Origin: Baylisascaris procyonis | Taxonomy: Eukaryota > Nematoda > Chromadorea > Rhabditida > Ascarididae | Direction of reading: 5' to 3' | Assembly: GCA_037389465.1 (NCBI GenBank) | Contig: JAZARR010000230.1 | Coordinates: 5,721,501 to 5,785,500 of the forward strand | Length of the DNA stretch: 64,000 nucleotides | Shown here: positions 43,901 to 55,000 of the stretch, one piece after another | Numbering within the stretch: position 1 is the first letter of the stretch | Layout of the letters: each line of letters opens with the position of its first letter | Translations under genes and position numbers: made by a program | The notes under the pieces: model-generated | What the model saw: only the letters and a program-made list of their open reading frames with translations | What the model was told of the DNA's origin: nothing | Databases searched by the model: none

Positions 43901-46620
43901 TTCTATGGAAGGCAAACATTAACTGCACTTCATATTACGCTGATCGTTAGGTAGCTGTTGTCTTCATTACATGATGATAAATCGAGCTGACCACTAATTG
44001 TGCCCAATTGAGGTAATGAATTCACGCTTGGAGATCGCAGTGGGATCTTATGAAGTGTGGTCACATCTGCGTAATATGCTTCTACTGATCTGCGAGAGTC
44101 TTGATGCCGATTCATCGGCTGACGATGAGCCCAAAGAAGTAATCATTCCTTTTGCATGCATTATGAATTACAATTAACCGGATTATTGAAACCTTCAAAA
44201 GAATTCATTACTGCATTTACTACCTTCATGTACTTCACGATATTCGGCTACGCTTGCATCTATAAACTTTTTATTCGTCGTTCGTCATCGCTCAGTAATA
44301 TGATATTTGTTAATCTCTTATCCCTTCGTTCCTCGTAGCCTGATTTTTCATCCTTTAATTAAGAGCTGCACATTATTCAAGTAGCAAAGATTGTGTTGCA
44401 GATATTTGGAAGATATCTCTACGCTGCACATTATGGTGCATTGCGTTGTGCACTCTCTGAGTTTGGTAGTGTTGAAATGGAGGAGATGATAGCGCAGATC
44501 TGTATCAGTCTTCTGCGTTATTCCGATCTAGTGGCTGCCGATAAGGTTTTCTACGAGGCCGGAATCACCTGTCGAGTTCGTATTTCTAAATTTATGCATT
44601 CCGACTTCCTTTTGATTCGATTTCATCTCTTTCTTCTTTTTTTTCCAAACGAGCGATAATATTATTGAATTAAATTCAGAAGCAAGGTGGTCGACGAGAG
44701 AAATTAGCATTCGTCCTTCTCAATCATTATCTCGATCTAAACGATGCAATCGAAGAGCAAGACCCCTCATTAGTGGATGCATCTATTTTCGAAGGAACTG
44801 ATATACCACAGGAAGTACCCCTTCCAGAGACTACATTCCTGACGGTATCGTTTTAATTTTCATGTTGAACATTGTAATAATTTTTGTCTCCATAGCTCAG
44901 TTATAAGTTGAAGAGGAATGTTTTTGTAGTAGCGAAATGAAAACACAATGTGATTACCAGTATTGTCATTTCTTGTTTAATGCATGCAATTTGCTTGGAT
45001 GCAAAACCGATATAAGCAATGAAACAAGAAAATGGGGATTCACTCCCCTCCCCCCCCTTCCCTCTCCCTAGATTGCTTAATGAGCACTGAAACATATGCT
45101 TGCCAAGAAACATCAATTTTTTGGCATATTTCATTAACTCTTATTTCAGAACTTGCAAACATTCTTCCTTAGCTTATAAAAAAGTTTTTTTTTTTTTTAA
45201 TTTCATTGTTCTTCCCTTGTCAAAAGGAATAATATAAAACCAAATCGGAGGTTATATTCATTTTGAGCAATATTCAGCATTCGAAAAGTGGCGGCTCTAT
45301 GTTTACTTCAACAACGATGCATACTTTTAACTTGTTTTGATTATGTGCTGTCCAGAACGTTTTTCGAAGAGTGTCACAACGACAAAATAATTCAGATCTA
45401 AACAAATTCATTTCAGCTTAGATTCTCGTTAACCATCTTTTTGTGTCGATGAATTTTCTGACCGAACAGTTGGAAATTCACCCAGATTTGGCAACGGATG
45501 GGGATATTAGTGGTTTAGATGTCTTACTGAAAGTTTCGAGAGTACTCTATATTTTGGCTGCTCCTCAAACTTCAAAATTAGTAATTAAAATTTTCTGCAG
45601 TTTGCCAGCTTCTAAAAGTCAACACTTTTGGGGTTTTGCCGCTTTCTGGCAGTTTTATCGAACTTCCTCCCATTAAACGGTTGCGTCTATATGGCTGTTG
45701 ATGCGCATGAAGGAGTTATCCTGGAGAGTAGCTGAACACTGCTATTAATATCATTGTGATGTATAGACAAAAAAATATGAAATTATGCATTGTTTTTTCA
45801 CTCATGTAGGAAAATTATTTGAGAAAGAAGAGCATGAAGAAGTGAAGGAATGGGTGTTGGCTATTTCTATGGAACAAAGCTTGGAACGAGCATTGCCACT
45901 CGATTCGAGAGGTAATTTCGAAGGTAGCCTTCTGAATAGCAAAGGTGTCATGCATAAACCCTGCATCATTACAGGTTTATTTTCATTCCTATTAATTCAT
46001 ATCAAGTATTTGTGGATTCTTTCTTTGTATTTCGAAAATAGAATCGAACTGAATTTTATCTTCGCGTTCATTTTTTTTCTCATTCAGAAATGACACATTT
46101 CAGTCTATTTTCTTGAATATAGTTGAATGTTCTGCACAGTTTCCAGTTTTGTATTGTAGAAATTTGCAATTTGCTTCCCGTCGATATCGTTATACATACA
46201 TTCCTTTGGCGTTTAAACTGTGGCCGAGTCACTTCGATATACACATTAATGCTGCTCTTTTGTATGAAATGTCTATTCGGAAAGCATTTTAGCTTTGTAA
46301 ACGTTTCACTTTTCCATGTTATTTATACTTGTATATTTTCTTTATTTTTTCCCAACATGGGACACTAAAGTAAATCAATAAATCAATAAACCAATAAACA
46401 AAATAAATTTGTAAACTGATCTTCAAGAAGGCATATTTGATATACAGGATATGCAGTATATGATGATGCCAAAGAATTCGGTGGATCAGGAAAAGTGGCG
46501 AACAAAGATGCATGGAACAAATTCGTGATGGCACAGAAGACGAAACCAAGCGAGAATGCGAGTGATGTGCAACAATTCATAGCGCGATGGACTGGAACCC
46601 CTCTTTCGTTGTCACTATGA
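25941..46620 (+). CDS. osm-1: Intraflagellar transport protein 172 (OSM-1/IFT172)
   Basis: Complete 38-exon gene, 1747 aa (human 1749). Exons: 25941-25979, 26918-27061, 27676-27788, 28419-28604, 28982-29272, 29697-29820, 30014-30187, 30594-30755, 31064-31226, 31480-31544, 31841-32035, 32381-32455, 32645-32794, 33281-33430, 34028-34093, 34306-34383, 34714-34794, 34897-35064, 35684-35770, 35870-35975, 36365-36519, 37452-37541, 37839-37937, 38478-38588, 38866-39045, 39486-39589, 40048-40251, 40678-40885, 41048-41221, 41503-41591, 42229-42325, 42705-42881, 43257-43406, 44013-44138, 44402-44575, 44680-44844, 45824-45974, 46448-46620. It is the largest IFT-B subunit and links trains to turnaround at the ciliary tip. 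Exons 1-12 (aa 1-577) encode two WD40 propellers ([20 protein letters not shown]-like RRDKF, PPYALAF). Exons 13-38 encode a TPR-like helical solenoid ([42 protein letters not shown]) and the IFT172 C-terminus. All junctions keep phase. Intron 12 is GC-AG. Exon 34's start is the least certain. Confidence 0.97.
32456..32644 (+). other. GC-AG intron (osm-1 intron 12)
   Basis: The exon ends GTTGAG and the intron begins GCAAGT, the classic AG|GCAAGT form of a GC donor. It ends CTGCAG. Splicing here gives [14 protein letters not shown], which has exactly the length of the human segment. The nearby GT (GAG|GTGATC at 32443-32444) would delete four conserved residues. Confidence 0.8.
33567..33608. repeat. 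Perfect 21-bp tandem duplication
   Basis: Two identical 21-base copies (TGCAATACCC...AATTCAG) lie head to tail in osm-1 intron 14. Perfect identity points to a recent duplication. Confidence 0.9.
35375..35455 (+). repeat. tRNA-like sequence, SINE head candidate
   Basis: Inside osm-1 intron 18, GGTTTAGCCGGTAAAGC resembles a tRNA A box/D arm. CATCTGACCGG follows like an anticodon stem, and GTGTTCGGATCCCGCC resembles the B box/T arm at normal tRNA spacing. The folding is imperfect and no CCA-proximal stem closes, so a functional tRNA is unlikely. A Pol III-derived SINE or a tRNA pseudogene fits. The body may extend to about 35640. Confidence 0.5.
41635..41760. repeat. AT-rich low-complexity tract with hairpin
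   Basis: Runs of ATTAAAA-type sequence in osm-1 intron 30. They include the inverted repeat TTACAAAAATT / AATTTTTGTAA around a two-base loop near 41715-41738. No coding content. Confidence 0.7.
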
Positions 46621-46747
46621 TTCACTGAACTTCATAACAACTCTATCTTTGCAATCCACTATCATTTACTCTTTCCCTTCTCTCGGATCTAAGATTGAAT
46701 TCAAAATACATTCCAATTTCTTATGAGTTCAATTATTTCTATAATTT

Positions 46748-46753
46748 AATAAA
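46748..46753 (+). terminator. Poly(A) signal AATAAA for osm-1
   Basis: Canonical AATAAA 128 bases after the osm-1 TGA, within a normal worm 3' UTR length. Confidence 0.75.
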
Positions 46754-48541
46754 GTACTATCTTTTCGGTAAATGTGTAACATTTTAAGGAGGTAGAAGCA
46801 ATAGTACCACAGATTTTATTTCATGCATACAACAACCCGGAAAAACACAGTTGAAAATATTTACATTAAGTTCTGAATATTTCATTATTCGGGGTTAGGA
46901 ACGTGGCAAAGACTCAAATTTTAGCGTATAAAGAAGATGCAGGAACGATAGAGAACTCATATTGCAATATGCGAAATCAGGAGGCAAAGATCCGGTGATA
47001 ATTGGATGGAGTCGAATGGGAGGATAAAGGCCGGAATGGCACTCAGATGAGATACTATCGAATAGACTTCATTGAAAGCAAAAGGTTGAATAATTTTCTA
47101 AACGTAAAAAAATTGAACTTCCTGAACATCCTGCATAGACGAGGAGTATGAGACAATAAGGAATTTGCCCCGAGACTATTATATTTCTCTCTTAATGACA
47201 GATTATAATTCAGAAGTATATAGGCAAAATCAGGCTTCATAGAGTTTCTTGTAGGTCGCCAAACTTCCCCCAGGATATCCCGTCTATTATAAAACGTTTG
47301 ATAAAATAATCGCCTCCGATGATGGTCTTAATTTTCCGTTTCTTAATTTTGCATTTTTGAATCGATGATTCGGCAAGAATCTTTTACCATTTGAAATAAT
47401 TTAGCGGGAAGATTTTGTTAGGCGGTTACAATTTACCCAATCTGTGTATCGCCTATTTTTCTCATGATGTCTGTCGTGTTGGATTTCGATGAAATCCTTT
47501 CCCTTCTAAGATTCTGTAAGGAAACTATTCAGGTGTTTACATGAATAGGTAGTCGTATAGCAATAAAAAATTGAGAAGAGTTTTTTAGATCTTCAAATCA
47601 TACTCTTGATCGCCCCTATTATTTTGCGTATCATTGATCATCTTTTTCTTTGTTTCTATTCGCTTGGTGATGATGGGTGAATGTTTGCACGACTCAAGGT
47701 TTTCACATTTGCGGGCACAGAATGTGAGTGCAGCAAGAGGTGAACGGTTGGATATTCGGCAGTTGTATGAGGTGATAAGAGGTTGAACGAGATGTGGGGA
47801 GGGGTGGGTTATTTTAAGATTCCAAGTTTATACAAATTGTATCTGATTTAGAGGAGAAGTGAGAAATTGAGTCTTATGAAAGTTCGAGTTATTTACTGGT
47901 TGTTGTAGCATTTTCGTTTTATTCGCATTGATGTCTGTTGATTCCACATAAGATGAAATTGTTCCTCGAGGACGGATAGCATCTAGTGGTATGGTTCCGT
48001 CGATGTATTGCTCTTTTTAGAATGTTTGTGCTTGCCTAGTGTGGCTTCTATTTTCATTTTTCCTTGAACATTGTAAATCGTAAAATGTAACCGTAATATG
48101 TGGCCGTTTATTTTCTTGTTCTTTCAAGAAACTCACTTCCCACTTGTGCTGTAGTTCGAAGCTCTTCCTTCACCTTGACCGCATTAAAGCATGATGGTAG
48201 GGGAAACATATGGACGTCAAAGTGGAACTATTAGAAAGTGATAAAAAATTGAGCTAATGTTAGCTATATATTGCTGGTTATGATGGGGAAGGAAAATTGC
48301 GTAGGAACGAGACTGGCAATAATTAAAAAAAAACAATTACCTGCGCATTGTCGTGCAAGCGCTTATTTATTGTTCAGTTTGTTTGTGTTTTTTGGGAATA
48401 GAAGCTACTACCGGTGCTTAAGCCCATCCATAAAACGGTTCTTTTGTGGGGTCGGGAATAAAACCGCTTTTCGCTTACTTGTTTAACATATTTTATAACT
48501 GTTTGTATAATATTGTTTCAAGGTAAATAATAAAAGAGTAT

Positions 48542-48605
<64 letters not shown>

Positions 48606-48888
48606 CATTTTTATGTGTGTCTTGTATCACCAACTTTCACAACGTTGACATGTGAATGTCTTATTAGGTAATCTGCTGTAATGTGTCTTCACTAAGCCTA
48701 CACTATGTTTATCACATAGTCCGTAAGGTTTAGGGACGTTCTTTACTACCATGTTTGGTGTTTATTCCCCCAGGGGCTCAATTATCGCCGAATCGTTTCA
48801 GTTTCACCATTGATGTTGTATTTGCAGCCGCTTTCGTATATCAATTGGTTAAGATTTTTGCTCGAACACAATCACCTCTAACTTCAAC
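46754..48888. other. osm-1 to RRM gene spacer
   Basis: About 2.1 kb without supportable coding sequence. Open frames of 60-77 codons lack motifs. It contains the long AT dinucleotide tract described separately. Confidence 0.5.
48545..48599. repeat. (AT)27 dinucleotide microsatellite
   Basis: An uninterrupted AT dinucleotide run of 55 bases. It can form cruciform or hairpin structures and is likely to vary in length between individuals and assemblies. Confidence 0.98.
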
Positions 48889-48890
48889 AG
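48889..48890 (+). other. Probable trans-splice acceptor of RRM gene
   Basis: ACTTCAACAG lies two bases before the ATG at 48893, so nearly the whole 5' UTR would come from the spliced leader. It also excludes the in-frame ATG at 48755 as the usual start. Confidence 0.6.
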
Positions 48891-48892
48891 TC

Positions 48893-49886
48893 ATGTCTCG
48901 TTCAATTTTCGGTTCGTTTTTTTTCACATTATTTTATTCTGCAGTGAATATTTTTATTGCTCTACACATAAAATGATTTTTATTATTATTTTGCACCGAA
49001 GTATTTAAAATAAATATGAAATATGAGGTATATGATTACGCTTTCTGCTAAATAAGAACATAATCGTACCGCTGTTATTCTCGATATAGAACAAATAATT
49101 TATTTTAGCTTATTGTGATTCAAGTTATCGAATGTGTTGCTCATCTTGCCTAACAATGCTTGTAATAGAAATTGAGCATTTTGGGGAAATTTGTGATGTT
49201 GAATGAGGGTATCACTTAATTATGATCATTTTACCTTTAACGGGATCGTAGTGAGGTTCTTGAAGCGATACAGGGAAACTTGACTTATAGTTTGCAAATT
49301 TCTCTGCAGTAAACTCTTTTAGCACTTCATCCAGGAAAATTCCTGACACAGAAAGAATCAGTGAAAGGAATTTGCTCCAGAAGGTTTCGAGAATAGCCGA
49401 ATGACCTCTTAAGAGTGATGCTTATTTTTGTTCGAAGAATGCCTACCAAAGAAATTATTTATAGATGTCCATCCCATCTTATGTTGCTTTAGAACCTTGC
49501 CTCACATTCAGTAACTAAAGTAGTTGATGAGCTAATGCCCAACAATCATTGACGTCTTCAATCGTTGGTATTATTTCTCTCTTTATCAGTGAGTGCTAAG
49601 ATCTGGAGAGAGGGAATTGTACCACATTCACAAATATGAGAAATTTGTCTTTTCAGTTGGTAATCTTCCATTCACGGCGAAAGAAGACGATATCGCCGAT
49701 TTCTTTAGCCAAGTGGGACGTGTAGTGAACGTACGAATAGTATTCGATCGAGAGACTGGTCGTCCACGAGGTTTTGGCTTTTGTGAGTTCGAATCGGAAG
49801 ATGCAGCGGAAAAAGCTGTTGGTTGCATGAATAATGCTGAATTCATGGGTCGTCAAATTCGTGTTGATCATGCAAATTCACGTTGA
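48893..49886 (+). CDS. Small single-RRM RNA-binding protein
   Basis: Two exons: 48893-48911 (19 bases, MSRSIF plus one base) and 49657-49886 (TGA), giving an 82-aa protein that is one RNA recognition motif and nothing else. RNP2 is IFVGNL (residues 5-10). RNP1 is RGFGFCEF (44-51), with the aromatic residues that stack on RNA. A typical linker GRPRGFGF and the C-terminal strand IRVDHANSR complete the fold. The join restores the RNP2 valine across the split codon, which supports the tiny first exon; its donor (GTTCGT) is weak. Such minimal RRM proteins exist in nematodes and resemble the RRM of CstF-64, but the rest of CstF-64 (hinge, C-terminal domain) is absent. Exact function is unknown; a nuclear mRNA-processing role is an inference. 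Confidence 0.85.
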
Positions 49887-50360
49887 ATAGAGACATGATT
49901 GGGATTTAATTCACGTTGATCTCTTGCTCTATTTTATTGTCTGATTGCTCATAACTTTGCGTTCACTTTTTTATTTCCTCGTTTCGATATCATTTACATG
50001 CATTATGTATTGATTCGTTTATTTCTATATTCTGCTTCTTTGAAGCGTCGATATATACTGTGCAATTTTTCATAAAGCACCTTTGTATACCTACTATCTG
50101 ATGGAATATACCTTTACGGTTCAGGTGAATTGTCGTTTACAGAATTTATTTCTTTATTCGATCATCTTGAGCATTGTACGCACTGAGAAGAAAATTTCGA
50201 TGAATGCTTAATGCAATTAATTAAACATCGATAAGCAACAACGCAAAGACGGCATGGTATATTCGTCGGGTCACATACTGTGGGTGCACATCAAAATTGG
50301 CGAATTGGCGGCCATCGGTTCGGTGCCCGTTCACTGTAGTATTTCCAGTACTGCCTCGTG

Positions 50361-50366
50361 AATAAA
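50361..50366 (+). terminator. Possible poly(A) signal
   Basis: AATAAA about 475 bases after the RRM gene stop. It is the first canonical signal on the plus strand after it, but the distance is long, so a nearer variant may be used instead. Confidence 0.35.
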
Positions 50367-50412
50367 GTTTGTTCTAGATTTATTTCGAGGCTTTTAGGCG
50401 ATTCAGTTGTAA

Positions 50413-50538
50413 ATGGCTGATCTTTTAACGTTGGCCCAACATATAGTTCGGATTCGTGAAATTGGTTGGACTAACCCGCAATTTGAAAATTCCGTACTAA
50501 GTAAAATCGAAGAAGCGAACATTGAGGCAAACTTTTAA
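50413..50538 (+). CDS. Possible 41-aa small ORF
   Basis: ATG to TAA frame beginning MADLLTLAQHIVRIREIG and ending EEANIEANF. It has balanced, helix-prone composition unlike the surrounding AT-rich DNA. No splice sites extend it clearly and no family is recognised. It may be an isolated exon, a decayed fragment or chance. Confidence 0.15.
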   Translation: MADLLTLAQHIVRIREIGWTNPQFENSVLSKIEEANIEANF

Positions 50539-50539
50539 T

Positions 50540-52072
50540 AAGTACGGCACAATAATATGGCGAAACGGAACGATAGATGACAGATCTGCAACAATGGCGA
50601 CAAGTATTAGAACATTTTGAGCATAGTTAGTGTAGTGTTATAATCAGTAATAAAATGTTTGAAATATAACGGCAATACTAGTAACCGTAAACAAGCATCT
50701 GCGGCACAATGCTCATCCATCATTTGTCGTCTTTTGCGTTTTATGAAATATCTCAGGCAGAAATGTTGTTGCTGCTTTGACAACTAAGATAGCTTCTCAC
50801 ATCAAGGTTGGCAAACCTATCATTCACAGTAGACAGCAATTGATTCACCTAATTAGACTGCCTTTTGGCTTGCCGTACAACAACTGTGATGCTTAATTTC
50901 TAAGCAGCTATTTCTACGACAACGCTATAAACAATGTCATAAGCATATTAACAGGACTAGGATCGAAAATGAACTACCTCGATCAAACTATCACGGCACT
51001 TGTGCTGTTTATGCCTCTTCCAATAAAACATTGACTCGTGATTTGTGACTTTAAAAAAGACCGGTTGGTCACTGATGTCAAAAACGAATGAGTTGTCATT
51101 AAGAAGGATGCCACTGCAATAAGCGAAAAGATAGAAGATAAACGGCACATGTAGGCAGATGCGGTATGATAGCTCAATGAAATATGGAATCAGATTATCC
51201 AATCCACATGAATGGGGACGTTTCAACGTGATTAGTTATAGGCGGCCCCAGCAGGAGTATTAAACATAAAATCTGCAATGATTTCTCAACGAACATTTAA
51301 AATGCAATAATAGAGCAGTAATTTCCTCAATATATTATTCTACAATAAAATAAATGCCCAACATGGAAAGACTATCAATCACTATATCACATGCAAGACA
51401 ATATTACCAATAAACGGCGGTCTTTCGTCAACAACCACCAACAAATAAAAAACAAAGTAATTCAATGTAAAATTACGCATCGATATATGTCTGTGAATCA
51501 ATCTCAACAAATAGAGATTTTAATGCTGCACAATGATACCGTAGCTTGAACGATAATACTCGGACTTTATGGATTCAAATGGAACCCAACAACAGAGCAA
51601 CTGAATTCGTGAAGTTCGATTTTGCATCGCAAAACGATCTTCAGATACAAGGGGAGCGCCGCTTGAAAATGTTTCAAGCAACGAAAGCATTATTATAGAC
51701 ATAATAAATTTTAATGAGAAAAAGGGGTGACGAGTATGCTTCTCCTCACGCCTTGAAATAAAGCCCTCAGATCATTGTGAATTCCTAACGAATATCCAAT
51801 CTTTTTGAACTGCCAATGTCGGTGCCACTAGCACAAGACCTTGCACTATACACTGTTTTGAATATATTCCTAAAATGAGCCATACAACTCGGAGAGAGAA
51901 AACAACCGCTAAACGAAACATCGTAATACTGCATCGTAGAAGACAGAAATTGAATAGAGCTCAGCATTTGCAACACAACTCCATTACTTCAGACAACTTT
52001 ATGAAGAATAAAACCATTAAATGAGGCCATAAGCAGGTGCTCAAGCTTGATTCCTATCTAATCTACAAACTG
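50540..52072. other. Spacer, 3' side of carrier gene
   Basis: AT-rich sequence with no exon support. Minus-strand frames of 60-89 codons near 50.96-51.98 kb show no motif. It presumably contains the 3' UTR of the minus-strand carrier gene, but no clean poly(A) signal was identified. Confidence 0.45.
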
Positions 52073-55000
52073 TCAAGCGATCGCACTATTCCATTTATGA
52101 ATGAGATGTCTTATGTTCTCGTAGGTGACGAATGTGACCACTGCAGCCGGTACTTGTCGAACATTCGCCATTAAGAGACCTTTATAGAAACCGCTGATTC
52201 CCTCAGTCCGTGCTGTTTTCACAATGGCGTCCCATAATCCGTTATAGGCAGCATGCTGGTCCTTTAAATCATCCATTAATTAGTGACGAAAGAGTCGACA
52301 CGGAGCCTTAAGTGCGACTATGGATGCAATCAGCAATCCCCTTCGTAAGGAAAGAAAAGAGTTCATGAGGCCTTTAACTAGAAAGTGAGTAGGTCACATA
52401 GCCGATTCGATCTCATCGGCCTCATTCTCTCCTCAGCACTCTCCAAGCGGATCTGTAGAATGCTTCGAATTCCTTACAACTACGACAGTATAAACTGATT
52501 GCCGTTGATGGAAGAATCAGTGAGAAGCAGCTACTGTTAACAGCACAAACTACAACTTACTGACGATAAGCAAGTCAATAAGACTTGAGCTATGATCAGC
52601 TGTGTAAGTCGTGAACCCATTAATTTGCTTCAACAAGTGTCAATGGTTGGATCGAAGCAATAGTACTTCAACAGCTATTTCCACAGAGTATTTCTGCAAG
52701 TCAGAGAGAAGATCTGAGGTAGAGCTCGGCTTTAATGAAAACGAATGAAGCAATTTTCTTGAAATTAAATAAGAGTAATTGTGTGCATTTGCCGAAATCG
52801 TTGTATCATTGTTGTCAGACCCCTCAATTGTAAACGATAACATTAAAAAGGGACAACAACTGCAAAGAAACACATAAACAGCGATATAAGATGAATACAC
52901 AAACCTGAAGTCGTGTGCGCAACAACTGATAAGGGAATGTGACTGTAGTTGCGATTATCTTTGAAGCAGCCGAATACACTAAATAATCGATGGTACTCTG
53001 CAAACACACTATGCCACTCACCTTTACAAATATATACAATATAATGTTACAGCTCAAGCAACTGGAAAAGCGCGCCAGGCGCTTCACACAATGTGCACTT
53101 TTTGCAACCTATAATGTTTTGATTATTAGAAAAGACTCTTCTCATAATCGTTCATCTACTAAACGCACATTACTGTTCCCTTAGCTTCATCCATCTTACA
53201 AAAAATACCAAGATATTTTTATTAGCCTTTGAAAAAGCAACGATATCTTTCGCTCATGGACGATCGGATCGTCTGACCGGTCACACAAGTGATAGACCAA
53301 CTTCCTTCCTCCACCTCCTTTCCGAAGCACACAGTTTTTTGGATTTCAAACTCGAAAACAAGAACGAGGTTTAATGAATCGAAATCATCACTAATCCGGA
53401 AGCTGGTTGGATAGTTCACTTCCGATAATAGACCAAACTTAATAAATTTTACCGCCGATGAGTTTCTACGTTATATACTGAAAGCACTGCACGCAATGAA
53501 TTTTTATAACATTATCACTTTCGAGGACAGCTAATGGATCGATTTCATTAATTCCTTACAGATAACGACTCCGATAATCATAAAATCAAATCTCATCTAT
53601 CGATCATAGATCACAGAATTTATATATGTGGATATCACAATAAAAAATGGTGCTACCAACTGATACTCGGAGTTGACACCAAGATGTCGAAAACGTGCAT
53701 CTTTGAAATAGTTATAGAGCATGAATTGCAACGCACCATGAATTGTACCAAAAAGTCCTGGGACGAAGCCCTGCAACACAAAAAAATATAATGCTGCAAT
53801 ATATCCTTCATTAGAAGACCTATAAACTTTTTACTTTCTTCCAATAAAACATTGAGGTCTTCATATACGTTTTCATTAATGAAAACATCGACCTATCGAT
53901 ATGAAATCTCTTTAAAACTGAAAGAGTTCAACAGCTAATCAAAACCTTAGTTCTTCCAGATTTAATTTTTTCTTTTTTTTCTATGACTAATCTACGAGGA
54001 GTTGTTGTTACAATCACAACACTAGAAATATAAAGGAAGATAAATTATAAAGGCAATACCTTATATAACGATGAGAATCCTTCATCTAGAGCCATACGCT
54101 TAATGCAATGAAGCATTCCATTGTAAGGTTTGCTAAACTGGTTTTCATATTGTAAGCAAAGTCGTGTCTTCGAGACCCATATCGGATTGGTGAGTGCTAA
54201 TACACAACTCCCCGATGTTAATCCGAAAAAGAAATTGTCGACCGTTTCTGCACCCGTCGATACGTTGTGTTTTGTACATTTCGCTTTGATAATATAATAA
54301 CTGCAAATATTCTTCAAATAAGTTATCTGAAAATTTGAATAAATAATTTGCATATCGATTTGATCAGTCGTAGAGGTGAATACGACTCGAAAGCGAGCAA
54401 TAATAGTAGCGTATCGTAGTCGGCACTCATCTTCACATTAAAACAGGCTTGATTAAAACACTAATAGCCTATCTATTGGAATATCAGGTCGAAAAAGACC
54501 TTTATTATAATATTAAGTGGCGTTAAATGTTCGCTAAGAGGTTAGATGAAGTATAATGTAAGGGAAAAACGGAAAATTACTGTACCATAACTATTTTTGG
54601 GCCCTTTTTTCACAGAAGAAAACAAGAATCTCTGAAGGAAACTCAAAAGAAATTGAAGTTTTCGCGTTAAGTATTTCGTAAGACAAAGAAAAATAACCAA
54701 ATAATTGCTGAGCAATTGAACCCTTTAAAATTTGCCAAAAATGGCCGGCCTATCACATCGCCCTTATCGGTCGTTGGCTAATTTTTTGCATCGCGCCATA
54801 AGATTATGATACTCTACTAATCATTGCGATTTGTATAAAATATTTTATAAACATATTCCCTCCTCTGTAATCGGCTTACCCTATTATAACTGAAAGTTGC
54901 CCCACTCCTATGCACCGTTAACCGTTCAGGATTGCACTTTATCTTTTGTGTAAGGGAAAAGGACATGATCCCTCCTCATTACGTCTTCACAATGCCAATG

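Noticed and set aside
48755..48892. N-terminal extension of the RRM protein from an upstream in-frame ATG
   Set aside because: A strong acceptor two bases before ATG 48893 and the compact RRM start (MSRSIFVGNL) make the shorter protein more likely.
49593..49656. Alternative start for the RRM gene in a longer single exon
   Set aside because: It would lack the RNP2 leading residues. The TTTTCAG at 49656 is an acceptor that joins to MSRSIF in phase.
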